A DNA stretch of 64,000 nucleotides, from contig NZ_VEAF01000006.1 of NCBI RefSeq assembly GCF_007673775.1, forward strand, positions 186,001-250,000, written 5' to 3'. The translations under genes and the position numbers were made by a program. Numbering within the stretch: the stretch's first letter is position 1; every line of letters begins with the position of its first letter. The notes under the pieces are model-generated. The model saw nothing but the letters and a program-made list of their open reading frames with translations, was not told where the DNA came from and did not search any database. Shown piece by piece: positions 8,666-19,116 of the stretch. This DNA comes from Curtobacterium sp. 9128 (GTDB taxonomy: Bacteria > Actinomycetota > Actinomycetes > Actinomycetales > Microbacteriaceae).

Positions 8666-8827
8666 TCAGACGTCGATGTCATCGTCGTCCTCGTCGTCCC
8701 ACGCGGAGTCGTCGCGAGCGGGATCGGGCACGGCGGGGTGTCCGAAGGCGTCCTCGGGGTCCGTCTCCGCCGGGTCGTCGTCAGGAGGCGTCGGGGGCAA
8801 GGCGGGCATGGCGGGCATGGCGGGCAT
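8666..8827 (-). CDS. Small acidic protein, 53 aa
   Basis: Begins MPAMPAMPALPPTPPDDDPA, a triple Met-Pro-Ala repeat, and ends in a run of Asp and Glu (DDEDDDDIDV). Probably disordered. It is on the same strand as lysS and the 67-aa membrane protein but about 100 bases further on. The frame continues upstream in a composition typical of a shadow, so the start was put at the last ATG of the repeat; this is uncertain. No function assigned. Confidence 0.4.
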   Translation of the reverse strand: MPAMPAMPALPPTPPDDDPAETDPEDAFGHPAVPDPARDDSAWDDEDDDDIDV

Positions 8828-8933
8828 GGTCACACCGCGGGGTGAACACCGGGTGACGGTGGACGCCAGGCCCGCGCCACACCGAGCGCCAGCGCCGGCG
8901 CCGGCGCCGGGCGACGGCGACCCTCGAGCTCGG

Positions 8934-9137
8934 CTACTCGGCGGACGTCGGCGCGGGGGCCGGGACGCCGTGCTCGCGCTCGAACCGGGCGCGCTCCTCG
9001 GCCTCGACCTTGGCGTAGGCGGAGCGCTCCGTGCGGTCGGCCCGGAGGATCGCACGCATCACGAACCAGAAGACCAGGCCGACGACGACGGTCGGCGTCA
9101 GGGCGAAGATGATCCCGGTCACGACTCCATGCGGCAC
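8934..9137 (-). CDS. Small single-pass membrane protein, 67 aa
   Basis: MPHGVVTGIIFALTPTVVVG opens a hydrophobic segment covering about residues 6-30, followed by a basic turn (RAILRADRTERSAYAKV) and a charged helix EAEERARFEREHG. Topology is probably N-out with a cytoplasmic helix. It starts 28 bases after the lysS stop, so it is probably in the lysS transcript. Short proteins of this build follow lysS in related actinobacteria, as far as I recall; no function is known. Confidence 0.75.
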   Translation of the reverse strand: MPHGVVTGIIFALTPTVVVGLVFWFVMRAILRADRTERSAYAKVEAEERARFEREHGVPAPAPTSAE

Positions 9138-9165
9138 CCGAGCATCCTAACCCCGCGGTCTGCGG

Positions 9166-10692
<1,527 letters not shown>

Positions 10693-10830
10693 GCGGTGCG
10701 GCTCCGGAGGTCGTGGGGGATCGCGTCGATGCTACCCGCCGTCGTGTGCTCGACCGGAACCGAAGACGGCAGCGGCCCGACGAGGACACCGACCGTGCAC
10801 GGCGGATCCCTCCGGACATCGCGGCTGACG

Positions 10831-11082
10831 ATGTGCTCCGCGCATAGCAAGGTCGTGAACCACAACGTACTCATCCCGGTCGCCGTCCCACTCCTCCTCA
10901 TCGCACTCTGGTCGCCGACAGCCCAGCCCGGCGACGACCCGCTCGCACAGGTCCGGAAGCTGACCGGCGGTGTGAGCAAGGTGTTACGACGTCGCGATGA
11001 ACTGAGCGAGGTTCAGTTCGACGTCACCGACCATGCACGGCGTGGGTTCCGACACGTCCTCGGCACCGACGAACAGCCATGA
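10831..11082 (+). CDS. Hypothetical small protein with N-terminal hydrophobic segment
   Basis: From ATG 10831 the product is 83 aa; a GTG at 10855 preceded by AAGG would give 75 aa starting VNHNVLIPVAVPLLLIALW, which looks like a signal anchor. The rest (AQVRKLTGGVSKVLRRRDEL) is basic then mixed. Codon use is less GC-rich than in neighbouring genes. It occupies the space divergent from lysS. No family recognised; it may not be expressed. Confidence 0.4.
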   Translation: MCSAHSKVVNHNVLIPVAVPLLLIALWSPTAQPGDDPLAQVRKLTGGVSKVLRRRDELSEVQFDVTDHARRGFRHVLGTDEQP

Positions 11083-11103
11083 CCGAGGCTGCCGCTCCGT
11101 CAC

Positions 11104-11579
11104 TCAGCCGCCGGAGCTCCCCGATGCCCCGGAACTCGCCGATGCCCCGAAGCCCCCGAAGGCCCCGACCGGCGGCCGCCCCCGCGACCGCAACACGAGC
11201 ATCGTCACCGATGACCCGACGTACGCCGCAGCGACGAGCAGCACGACGGCGCTGCCGAGGACGTCGAACACACCGCTCGTGCTCGCCCGCGCGAACAGAC
11301 CGTCCGCGACGAAGTACGCCGCCAGCAGGAACCCGGCGAGCGGCCGCGCCGTCATCCGCCACCACGCCCGCGGCGCACCCACCGGCTCGGCGTCGCCACG
11401 GAACAGGCGCACACCGACCAGGACCATCGCGGCGAGCCCGAGCGCGGACAGGAACGGCACCGCACGGTCCGGGAGCCCCACGGCCCACAGGAGCAGGGCG
11501 AGGAGTCCACGACGGTGGCGCCGACGACGTACCCGATCTTCGCCGGCACGGTCGTGATCCGGATGCCCGACGTCGTCAC
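11104..11579 (-). pseudogene. Small membrane protein gene with apparent single-base frameshift
   Basis: A GTG at 11579 overlaps the stop of the DUF2520 gene (GTGA), so translation should couple here. That frame reads MTTSGIRITTVPAKIGYVVG and on to GATVV, then turns to nonsense; one frame over, the sequence continues as LLALLLWAVGLPDRAVPFLS and then a membrane protein with four hydrophobic segments to the TGA at 11104. Total length is 476 bases, one short of a whole number of codons, so one base appears lost near 11505-11513. The intact form would be about 158 aa. It could be a real mutation or a base-call error. The function of the intact protein is unknown. Confidence 0.7.
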
Positions 11580-12268
11580 AGCGTCGACTGCCCGTCGGCG
11601 GCGGCGAGCGCGTTGTCGACGGCGGACCGCACGAGCGCCCCGAGCACGCGGCCGGGGTGCTCCACGCCGATGCCGGAGAGCGTCCCGGCGGACTGGTCCA
11701 CGATCGCGGTCGAGAAGCTGACGGCGGCGCGCACGGCGTCGGCGTACGCGGGCCGGTCCTGCTCGGTGACGACGAACGGTTCCGCCCCCATCTCGACGAC
11801 GAGCGCCTGGGCGATGGGGAGCACCGGCGACGGTGCGGTGACGGCGCAGTACGCGTCGCGGAGCCGCGCGAGGTCGACGCTCGTCCCGGTGAAGGCCATC
11901 GCGGGGTGGATCGCGAGCGGGATCGCGCCAGCGGCGAGCGCCGGACGGAGGACCTCGACGCCGTGGTCGGGGCTCGTGTGCACGACGAGCTGCCCGGGCT
12001 GCCAGATCCCGGCGTCGGCGAGCCCCTGCACGAGGTCGGCGAGCTGGTCGTCCGGCACCGCGAGCACCACGAGTTCGCTGCGCTCCACGAGCGCGGGTGT
12101 CTCGAGGACGGGGACGCCGGGCAGCAGCGCCTCGGCCCGGTCGACGCTCGACGCGGACACGGCGGTGATCCCGACGATCGCGTGTTCGGCGTTCGCCAGG
12201 GCCGCGCCGAGGACCGGTCCGACGCGTCCGGCGCCGACGATCCCGACGCCGAGTCGCCCGGCCCTCAT
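11576..12268 (-). CDS. Rossmann-fold / DUF2520 domain protein
   Basis: A 230-residue NAD(P)-binding protein. It starts MRAGRLGVGIVGAGRVGPVL with a GxGxxG dinucleotide motif; the middle has VVLAVPDDQLADLVQGLADA as in ketopantoate reductase-like folds; the C-terminal DUF2520 helical part includes LAIHPAMAFTGTSVDLARLR. This family usually lies beside panC in actinobacteria and has been proposed to reduce ketopantoate, but that is not shown by the sequence. Both ends overlap neighbours by four bases (ATGA at 12265-12268, GTGA at 11576-11579), so it is translationally coupled in the fol/PH operon. Confidence 0.88.
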   Translation of the reverse strand: MRAGRLGVGIVGAGRVGPVLGAALANAEHAIVGITAVSASSVDRAEALLPGVPVLETPALVERSELVVLAVPDDQLADLVQGLADAGIWQPGQLVVHTSPDHGVEVLRPALAAGAIPLAIHPAMAFTGTSVDLARLRDAYCAVTAPSPVLPIAQALVVEMGAEPFVVTEQDRPAYADAVRAAVSFSTAIVDQSAGTLSGIGVEHPGRVLGALVRSAVDNALAAADGQSTL

Positions 12269-14076
12269 CGCACCGCTCCGACCGGCGGCACGGCGCGCCA
12301 CCCGACGGGAGGCTCGGCGCGGCCCGCCCCGGGAGCGTCACGCCCGCCGGGTGCGCGCGTCCACGACACCTGCTCGGTCGGGCGCGCGTCCGTCGGTCGC
12401 GAGGGGGTACCGGCCCAGGGGGAACCGGCAGGTCCCGAGGGGGTACCGGCCCAGGGGGCACCGGACCCCGACCGCCACCGGTGCGACGTGTCGGTCGCCG
12501 CCGCCTCGACGGCCAACCGGGCGGCCTCGGCCCACAGCCCCTGCGCGTCCCGCGCGTCGATCGCTCCGACGGTGGCGTTCACCGGACCCGAGACGGTCTG
12601 CACGTGCACCGACGCGAGCCGCAGCACCCGCTCGAGCGGCCCCTGCGACACCTTGACGCTCTGCACCCGCGGCAGCGGCACCACGACGAGCGAGCGCCAG
12701 ACGGCACCGAGGCGGAGCAGGACGGCACCCTGCACGAACCGGAACCCGTTGCGCCGGGCGGAGAGCGGTCGCAGCCACCGGCCCCGACGCGGCGAGTGCG
12801 TGAAGCCGCCCTGGTCGCCCGTCGTGGTGAGGCTGTCGTCGACGACGCTCACGGCCTCGGCGGAACCCTGGCGCATCCGGTCCATCGAGGCGGCCGGCCC
12901 GACGACCGCGGACCCGACGAGCGTCGGCAGGATGATCTCGAGCACCTGCCGGACGTCGGCGGCGGTGCCGACGGGCAGCACGATCGACGACGCCTGCTGG
13001 TTGTTCGACGCCCCGTTGCCCGCGTTCGTGGCCCGGTTGATGCGCACGTCCCACCAGCCGAACGGCCGCCAGAGCAGCGGCTGCGCGACGCTCACGGCGT
13101 GGATGCGCCCGGGTGGGAGGGTCTCGTTCGTCGTCGAGACGAGCCCGAACCCGATCCGGATGCCGTCCCGGGTGTCGGCGATCGTGTACTGCAGCGACCG
13201 CGAGAACTTCCGGACGTAGTAGCCGCCGGCGCCGACCACGGCCGGGAACAGCGTGACGAGCAGGAAGTACTGCCCGGTGAGGGCGATGCTCATGATGATC
13301 GCGACGATGACGACGACGAGGACGACCGTCGTGCTGGACAGCAGCATCGACGCGATGAGGCGTCCTGGCTGCACGCGGACCACCCGGGTCGCGTGCACGG
13401 CCGACTCGTCGAGCTCCGGGGAGAAGAACTCGTTCACCCGGTCGGCGACGAGCCCCGCGCTCCGCCGCTCGCCCGGCCCGCCATCGTCGTCCTGCGCGCC
13501 GGACGCGAGCACGAGGATGCGCTGCCGGAGGTCGTCAGCGGCCTTCGCCCCGAGGTACGCGAGCTGCACGTTGGCGTCGTTGCCGGACTGCGCGATCTCG
13601 AGTCGGGCGGTGCCGAAGATCCGCGGCACGAGGGGCCGGGTCACGTTGATGCCCTGGATCCGGTCGAGCCGGGCCTTGCGGTGGTTCCGGAAGACCACGC
13701 CGGAGCGCACCTCGACGATCTCGCCCGTGACCCGGAACTCGTGCATGCGCCAGGAGACGTAGAACAGGCCGATCAGCACGACCACGAACCCCGCGATGCC
13801 GAGCAGCACCCACCCGACGGCGCCGTGCTCGTACACGTAGCGGACCGGGTCGCCCTCCTCCGCGGGACCGTCCGCGCCGGGGATGAACATGTTCACGACG
13901 GTGTCGCGGAGGTTGTTCAGCACGAAGCCGAGCACCAGGATGAGGAAGAGCCCACCGCGGAGCAGCGGCGTGAGCGGGTGCAGGCGGTGCCACTCGCCGT
14001 CGGTGAGGGGCGCTGCCGCGGCGGCGTTCCCGCGACGCGGCGGTGCCGGGGGCGGTGGAGCTGGTCGGAACGTCAC
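12265..14076 (-). CDS. PH-domain (bPH2/DUF304) membrane protein, 603 aa
   Basis: A large YdbT-type protein. After a Pro/Ala-rich N-terminus and HRLHPLTPLLRGGLFLILVL, membrane segments lie near residues 38-55 and 88-110. Three bPH2 units can be made out: around ITGEIVEVRSGVVFRNHRKA (with V for I), around YTIADTRDGIRIGFGLVSTT, and around GFRFVQGAVLLRLGAVWRSL. A second pair of membrane segments lies near 235-285. The C-terminus is a Pro/Gly/Thr-rich tail with a DNA-level direct repeat at 12401-12460. Function in the family is unknown; membrane or wall stress roles are proposed. It is nine bases after the smaller PH gene and overlaps the DUF2520 start. Confidence 0.88.
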   Translation of the reverse strand: MTFRPAPPPPAPPRRGNAAAAAPLTDGEWHRLHPLTPLLRGGLFLILVLGFVLNNLRDTVVNMFIPGADGPAEEGDPVRYVYEHGAVGWVLLGIAGFVVVLIGLFYVSWRMHEFRVTGEIVEVRSGVVFRNHRKARLDRIQGINVTRPLVPRIFGTARLEIAQSGNDANVQLAYLGAKAADDLRQRILVLASGAQDDDGGPGERRSAGLVADRVNEFFSPELDESAVHATRVVRVQPGRLIASMLLSSTTVVLVVVIVAIIMSIALTGQYFLLVTLFPAVVGAGGYYVRKFSRSLQYTIADTRDGIRIGFGLVSTTNETLPPGRIHAVSVAQPLLWRPFGWWDVRINRATNAGNGASNNQQASSIVLPVGTAADVRQVLEIILPTLVGSAVVGPAASMDRMRQGSAEAVSVVDDSLTTTGDQGGFTHSPRRGRWLRPLSARRNGFRFVQGAVLLRLGAVWRSLVVVPLPRVQSVKVSQGPLERVLRLASVHVQTVSGPVNATVGAIDARDAQGLWAEAARLAVEAAATDTSHRWRSGSGAPWAGTPSGPAGSPWAGTPSRPTDARPTEQVSWTRAPGGRDAPGAGRAEPPVGWRAVPPVGAVR

Positions 14077-14084
14077 CGGTCCCC

Positions 14085-14606
14085 CTACAGCCCGGCGCGA
14101 CGGGACTCGGCGAGTTCGACGAGCCGGTCACGGAGGTCGTCGGCGTCCTCGGCGGGGATGCCGGGGACGCGGACGTTCGTCGACGCCGCTGCGGTGACGA
14201 ACTTCAGCTCGCTCATGCCGAGCGCCCGGTCGAGGGGCCCGCGTGCGACGTCGACGAGCTGCAGACGGCCGTACGGCACCGCCGTGAAGCGCTGCCACAT
14301 CAGGCCCCGGCGGAGGACGAAGTCGTCCTCGCGGAGGGCGTACCCGATGGCGCGGACCCGACGGGGCGTGAGGACCGCGGTGATGAGCGTGGCGATGCCG
14401 ACCGCGATGCCGACCAGGGTCCAGACGATCCCGGCGACCTGCCCGAAGCCACCGGTGACGACGCCGATGAGCACGCACCCCGCGGTCACGACGACACCGG
14501 CGAGGACGGTCTGCACGAGCTCCGTCCACACGAGCTTGGCGGACACCCGGGTCCACGTGACGCCGGTCAGACCGAGACCCGGCTCGTCGAGTCGTTCGCG
14601 CGGCAT
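14085..14606 (-). CDS. PH-domain (bPH2) membrane protein, 173 aa
   Basis: Starts at an ATG with the strong ribosome site AGGAGGGG six bases away. Two hydrophobic segments (about residues 31-52 and 58-80) precede one bPH2 domain with the typical AIGYALREDDFVLRRGLMWQ and VPYGRLQLVDVARGPLDRAL. The partner of the adjacent 603-aa PH protein: the two are probably made together and may form one complex (YdbS/YdbT pairs are common). Exact role unknown. Confidence 0.9.
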   Translation of the reverse strand: MPRERLDEPGLGLTGVTWTRVSAKLVWTELVQTVLAGVVVTAGCVLIGVVTGGFGQVAGIVWTLVGIAVGIATLITAVLTPRRVRAIGYALREDDFVLRRGLMWQRFTAVPYGRLQLVDVARGPLDRALGMSELKFVTAAASTNVRVPGIPAEDADDLRDRLVELAESRRAGL

Positions 14607-14625
14607 CTGGGCCCCTCCTGGTGTC

Positions 14626-15102
14626 TCAGTTCGCCGTGGTGCCGCCCTGCTGGTCGTCACGATCGTCGTCCGGCGGGACGATGCACATGCGCTCGGCGAC
14701 GAGTGCACACACGGTGAGCACGATCCCGCCTCCGACCGCCACGGCGTTCGGCAGGGTCGAGCCTAGCGAAGGCACCACCGAACGGGTCAGGAGGTACACG
14801 ATGAGCCCGAGTGCGAAGCCGCCGAGGAGCGCCCCGATGATGCTCGACGCCTTCGCGAGCACCACGACCCGGGTCGCGTAGAGCGGGTCGACGCGGCGGT
14901 CGGCCTTCCCCTTGACGTGCCGGCGGACCGGGACGGCCATCACCACGAGGGCGATGCCGATGAACGCCAGGGTGAGGCCGAGCGGGGCGCCGAGGATGAG
15001 CGTCGGGGACTGCCGTGACGCCAGTGCGGCGTCGAGGGCGAACCCGCCGACCGCCGCCACGACGGCGACGCTGATCAGGGTGGAGGCGCGGGTCGGCTTC
15101 AC
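14626..15102 (-). CDS. DUF3180 family membrane protein
   Basis: A 158-residue protein with four membrane helices: near residues 8-28, 36-58, 80-105 and 115-140. The sequence MKPTRASTLISVAVVAAVGG and the basic loop RRHVKGKADRRVDPLYATRV match DUF3180, which in actinobacteria nearly always follows folK. The GTG start at 15102 overlaps the folK stop (GTGA) and has AAGGA upstream. Function unknown. Confidence 0.85.
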   Translation of the reverse strand: MKPTRASTLISVAVVAAVGGFALDAALASRQSPTLILGAPLGLTLAFIGIALVVMAVPVRRHVKGKADRRVDPLYATRVVVLAKASSIIGALLGGFALGLIVYLLTRSVVPSLGSTLPNAVAVGGGIVLTVCALVAERMCIVPPDDDRDDQQGGTTAN

Positions 15103-15674
15103 GGGGTCCTTCCGGTCGACGAGGTGGGGGACGGCCTGGAGGCACGGGTCGGCCCGTCGAACAGGCGCGGCTCGTCGACGCGCTCGGTGTCGTCGCCGAG
15201 TGCGGTCAGCAGGTCGGCGACGCGTCCGACTCCCGGCAGCGTGGCGTCCGGGTCCGCGTCGAGCCAGGGCGCGAGCACGAAGGCCCGCTCGTGGGCGCGG
15301 GGGTGCGGCACGGTGAGGGTGGCGGTGTCGACCAGCACGTGCGTGCCGTCGGCGTCCGTGAGGGCCACGACGTCGAGGTCGAGCGTGCGGTCGCCCCAGC
15401 GGACCTCGCGGGTACGGCCGTGGGCGTCCTCCACGCGGTGCAGGGCGTCGAGGAGCTGCTCGGGGGTCAGCGCGGTGTCGACCACGACGACGGCGTTCCG
15501 GTAGCGGGGCTTGTCCGTGTCGAGGCCGTCGACCGTCAGCGCGACCGACTCCACCTCGTGGCTCGACGACACCGGCTCGACATCCGGGAGCGCCGCGATC
15601 TCGGCGGCCGCGGCGCGGAGCGTGCTCCCCCGGTCGCCGAGGTTGGCGCCGAGGGCGACGACGGCGCGGATCAC
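15099..15674 (-). CDS. folK: 2-amino-4-hydroxy-6-hydroxymethyldihydropteridine pyrophosphokinase
   Basis: A 191-residue HPPK, which transfers pyrophosphate from ATP to hydroxymethyl-dihydropterin in folate synthesis. VALGANLGDRGSTLRAAAAE is the N-terminal signature; EVRWGDRTLDLDVVALTDAD carries the Mg-binding Asp pair; TLTVPHPRAHERAFVLAPWL is the third conserved block. The C-terminal tail (TRASRPSPTSSTGRTP) is extra. The GTG start overlaps the folB stop by four bases, so it is coupled to folB. Confidence 0.95.
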   Translation of the reverse strand: MIRAVVALGANLGDRGSTLRAAAAEIAALPDVEPVSSSHEVESVALTVDGLDTDKPRYRNAVVVVDTALTPEQLLDALHRVEDAHGRTREVRWGDRTLDLDVVALTDADGTHVLVDTATLTVPHPRAHERAFVLAPWLDADPDATLPGVGRVADLLTALGDDTERVDEPRLFDGPTRASRPSPTSSTGRTP

Positions 15675-16066
15675 GCCGCCCCCGGCTGCCGGTCCGTCGG
15701 CCTGTCGGCCAGCGCACGCCGGATCGTGATCGAGACGTCGCTGAAGGGCACCGTGATCGGCGCCTGCGGCTTGTGCACCGTGACCTCCGTCGCGAGCGCG
15801 GCCGGGAAGGCCAGCACCGCGGCGGCGATGCGCTCGGCGAGGGTCTCGATGAGGTCCACCGGGTCGCGTTCGATCTCGGCGACGACCTGCTCGGCGAGCA
15901 CCCCGTAGTGCACGGTGCGGTCGAGGTCGTCGGTGCCGGCGGCGGCACGGGCGTCCACCTCGACGGCGACGTCGACGACGAAGTCCTGCCCGTCGGCGCG
16001 TTCGTGGTCGAAGACCCCGTGGTGCCCGCGGGCGCGGACCCCGGTCAGACGGATGGTGTCGTTCAC
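15671..16066 (-). CDS. folB: Dihydroneopterin aldolase
   Basis: 131 residues, the normal size. It cleaves dihydroneopterin to hydroxymethyl-dihydropterin and glycolaldehyde. MNDTIRLTGVRARGHHGVFD holds the GxHG(V) active-site motif and the following ERADGQDFVVDVAVEVDARA the paired beta-strands; LIETLAERIAAAVLAF and VTVHKPQAPI (catalytic Lys) complete the family pattern. Overlaps folP by ATGA. Confidence 0.96.
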   Translation of the reverse strand: MNDTIRLTGVRARGHHGVFDHERADGQDFVVDVAVEVDARAAAGTDDLDRTVHYGVLAEQVVAEIERDPVDLIETLAERIAAAVLAFPAALATEVTVHKPQAPITVPFSDVSITIRRALADRPTDRQPGAA

Positions 16067-16986
16067 GATCGAGCTGCCCTCCAGGCTTCCCAGACGTCGA
16101 GCACCGCACGGGTCGGTGCGGGGTCGTGCACGCGGACGCCCCAGGCCCCGCGCTCGGCGGCGAGGAGGCTGATCGCTGCCGTCGCCAGGTCGCGCTCCGC
16201 CGGTGGCGCACCGGCCGGGCTGCCGACACCGTCGAGGAACCGCTTGCGCGACGCCGCGACGAGCACGGGCAGGCCGATCGACGCGAAGCGCTCGTACCCG
16301 GCCAGGATCTCCCAGTTCTGCACGCCCTGCTTGGCGAAGCCGAGCCCGGGGTCGATGACGACCTGCTCCTGGCGGACACCGAGCACGATGAGCTCGGCGA
16401 CGCGCATCTCGACCTCGCGCCGGACCTCGTCCACCGCGTGCTCGTACACGGCGTCGCGGTACATCCGGTCGCTGTGGCCACGCCAGTGCATCACCACGAA
16501 GCCGGTGCCCGTGGACGCCACCACGCGGGCCATGTCCGGGTCCGCGAGGCCCCCGGAGACGTCGTTGACGATGGCGGCGCCGAGCTCCACCGCGCGCTCG
16601 GCGGTGGCGGCGTTCATCGTGTCGACGCTCACCGCAATGCCCTCGGCGACGAGCTGGCGCACGACGGGCAGCACGCGCTCCTGCTCGACGGCGACCGGCA
16701 CGCGCTCGGCGCCGGGACGCGTGGACTCGCCGCCGACGTCGACGATGTCGGCTCCGGTCGCCACGAGGTCCCGCGCGTGGGTGAGCGCGGCGTCGATGCC
16801 GAGGTGGAGGCCGCCGTCCGAGAAGGAGTCCGGCGTGACGTTGAGGATGCCCATCACGCGCGTCCGCTCGGACGCCGGGGTGGAGCGGTCACGCGGACGG
16901 CGCGCGACGACCTCCGGCACCGGTTCCGGTGCTCGGAGGTCGATCGCGGCTCGTCGGCGCGTGCGTCGCGTCGGCAGGTCGGACAT
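16063..16986 (-). CDS. folP: Dihydropteroate synthase
   Basis: 307 residues. It joins hydroxymethyl-dihydropterin pyrophosphate to p-aminobenzoate and is the sulfonamide target. RVMGILNVTPDSFSDGG and GADIVDVGGESTRPGA are the two signature blocks; NDVSGGLADPDMARVV and DPGLGFAKQGVQNWEILAGY are further pterin-site segments; a late K-R (AASRKRFLDGVG) is the conserved phosphate site. The N-terminus carries about 40 extra basic residues before the barrel. It starts seven bases after the ftsH stop, the place where folE sits in many relatives. Confidence 0.97.
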   Translation of the reverse strand: MSDLPTRRTRRRAAIDLRAPEPVPEVVARRPRDRSTPASERTRVMGILNVTPDSFSDGGLHLGIDAALTHARDLVATGADIVDVGGESTRPGAERVPVAVEQERVLPVVRQLVAEGIAVSVDTMNAATAERAVELGAAIVNDVSGGLADPDMARVVASTGTGFVVMHWRGHSDRMYRDAVYEHAVDEVRREVEMRVAELIVLGVRQEQVVIDPGLGFAKQGVQNWEILAGYERFASIGLPVLVAASRKRFLDGVGSPAGAPPAERDLATAAISLLAAERGAWGVRVHDPAPTRAVLDVWEAWRAARS

Positions 16987-16992
16987 AGCGGG

Positions 16993-18978
16993 CTACGCGG
17001 GCGCGATACCCGGGTTGCCGAACGGACGGTGACGACGGGTCTTCGACGGCTCGTCGGTCGGCTCCGCGGCGGTGTTCGCGGCCTTGCCGGGGACGTTGAT
17101 CGCCGGCAGGTCGCTCACCGGACGCTTGTCGCTCGAGAGCCACTGCGGGCGCTCCGGGAGCTTCCGGACATCCTTGAAGATCTCGAGGAGCTCGGGAGCG
17201 TCCAGCGTCTCCTTCTCGAGGAGCTCACCCGCCAGGCGGTCGAGGATGTCGCGGTTGTCGTTGATCACGCGGTAGGCCTCGTCGTGCGCGGCCTCGAGCA
17301 GGGCACGGGTCTCGGCGTCGACGGTCTCGGCGATGTTCTCCGAGTAGTCGCGGCCGGTGCCGCCGCTCATGTCGCGTCCGACGAACGGTTCGGTCGAGCC
17401 GGAGCCGAGCTTGACGGAACCGACGGCACGGCTCATGCCGTACTCGGTGACCATCTTGCGTGCGGTGCCCGTCGCCTTCTCGATGTCGTTCGACGCACCC
17501 GTGGTCGGGTCGTGGAAGACGATCTCCTCGGCGACGCGGCCGCCCATGGCGTACGTCAGCTGATCGAGGAGCTCGTTCCGGGTGACCGAGTACTTGTCCT
17601 CGAGCGGGAGCACCATCGTGTACCCGAGGGCACGGCCGCGGGGCAGGATCGTGATCTTCGTCACCGGGTCGGTGTGCCGCATGGCCGCCGCTGCGAGCGC
17701 GTGACCACCCTCGTGGTACGCCGTGATCAGGCGCTCCTGGTCGCTCATGATGCGGGTGCGGCGCTGCGGGCCGGCCATCACGCGGTCGACCGCCTCGTCG
17801 AGGGCACGGTTGTCGATGAGCTGCGCGTTCGAGCGGGCCGTCAGCAGCGCGGCCTCGTTCAGGACGTTCGCCAGGTCGGCGCCGGTGAACCCGGGCGTCT
17901 TGCGGGCGAGGAGCTCCAGGTCGACGCTCGCGGCGAGCGGCTTGCCCTTCGCGTGCACCTCGAGGATCTGCTTGCGGCCCTGCAGGCCGGGGGCGTCGAC
18001 ACCGATCTGGCGGTCGAAGCGGCCCGGACGCAGGAGCGCGGGGTCGAGCACGTCGGGGCGGTTCGTCGCGGCGATGAGGATGACGTTCGTCTTGCCGTCG
18101 AACCCGTCCATCTCGACGAGGAGCTGGTTCAGCGTCTGCTCGCGCTCGTCGTTGCCACCGCCGATGCCGGCGCCGCGGTGCCGGCCAACGGCGTCGATCT
18201 CGTCGATGAAGACGATGGCCGGGGAGTTCGCCTTGGCCTGCTCGAAGAGGTCACGGACGCGGCTCGCGCCGACACCGACGAACATCTCGACGAAGTCCGA
18301 ACCGGAGATCGAGTAGAACGGCACACCAGCCTCGCCGGCGACGGCACGTGCGAGCAGGGTCTTGCCGGTTCCGGGAGGGCCGTAGAGCAGCACGCCCTTC
18401 GGGATCTTCGCGCCGACGGCCTGGAACTTGGCCGGCTCCTTGAGGAACTCCTTGATCTCGTGGAGCTCCTCGATCGCCTCGTCCGACCCGGCGACGTCCG
18501 CGAAGGAGACCTGCGGGTTCTCCTTGTTGTTCATCTTCGCCCGGGACTTGCCGAACTGCATGACCTTCGAGCCGCCGCTCTGGGCGCTCGAGAGCAGGAA
18601 CCAGAACAGACCACCGATGAGCAGGAACGGCAGCAGCGTCAGGATGAGCGTGAAGAACCAGTTCGACTGCTGGACGGTGTCGTTGTAGCCCTTGGGCAGG
18701 TCGGCCTTGGCGACGGCCTCGACGACCTCGGTGCCACGCGGCGTCGAGTAGTAGAACTGCTCGGTGGCGCCGCCGTCCTTGAGGACGAGGTCGACGCGCT
18801 GGTCGGTCGAGTTGACCACGGCGGACGAGACCTTGCCGTCGGAGAGCTGCTCGAGGCCCTTCTGGGTGTCGATCTGCTGGGTGCCGGACTGGGAGATGAA
18901 CGCCCAGCCGATCCAGATCCCCACGAGGGCGATGAGCAGGTAGATGTACGGCCCGCGGAGGATGCGCTTGAAGTTCAT
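16993..18978 (-). CDS. ftsH: ATP-dependent zinc metalloprotease FtsH
   Basis: 661 residues, membrane-bound AAA+ protease for quality control of membrane proteins. Membrane helices at about residues 11-29 and 107-130 bracket a periplasmic-side domain. Walker A GPPGTGKT is at 200-207, Walker B IVFIDEID at 255-262, the arginine finger region [15 protein letters not shown] follows, and the zinc site is HEGGH at 422-426 (a variant of HEAGH seen in actinobacteria). The C-terminal tail is Thr/Pro/Glu-rich and probably disordered. It is followed closely by folP and preceded by hpt. Confidence 0.98.
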   Translation of the reverse strand: MNFKRILRGPYIYLLIALVGIWIGWAFISQSGTQQIDTQKGLEQLSDGKVSSAVVNSTDQRVDLVLKDGGATEQFYYSTPRGTEVVEAVAKADLPKGYNDTVQQSNWFFTLILTLLPFLLIGGLFWFLLSSAQSGGSKVMQFGKSRAKMNNKENPQVSFADVAGSDEAIEELHEIKEFLKEPAKFQAVGAKIPKGVLLYGPPGTGKTLLARAVAGEAGVPFYSISGSDFVEMFVGVGASRVRDLFEQAKANSPAIVFIDEIDAVGRHRGAGIGGGNDEREQTLNQLLVEMDGFDGKTNVILIAATNRPDVLDPALLRPGRFDRQIGVDAPGLQGRKQILEVHAKGKPLAASVDLELLARKTPGFTGADLANVLNEAALLTARSNAQLIDNRALDEAVDRVMAGPQRRTRIMSDQERLITAYHEGGHALAAAAMRHTDPVTKITILPRGRALGYTMVLPLEDKYSVTRNELLDQLTYAMGGRVAEEIVFHDPTTGASNDIEKATGTARKMVTEYGMSRAVGSVKLGSGSTEPFVGRDMSGGTGRDYSENIAETVDAETRALLEAAHDEAYRVINDNRDILDRLAGELLEKETLDAPELLEIFKDVRKLPERPQWLSSDKRPVSDLPAINVPGKAANTAAEPTDEPSKTRRHRPFGNPGIAPA

Positions 18979-19116
18979 GTGACCCGGGTCCCGAGACCCG
19001 ACACCTTTCTCTGCCGAAGTTGCGTGCTGATCAGCATACGGCGGCGATTCTGTGGCGAGAATGGGTGTCCTCTGCGGGCGAACTCCACGTTCCGCCCGTG
19101 GACAGCGGGCCCGGCG

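Noticed and set aside
12401-12460. Direct repeat of cgagggggtaccggcccagg
   Set aside because: It encodes the Pro/Gly/Thr-rich tail of the 603-aa PH protein; ordinary low-complexity coding repeat. It also contains GGGGTAC by chance.
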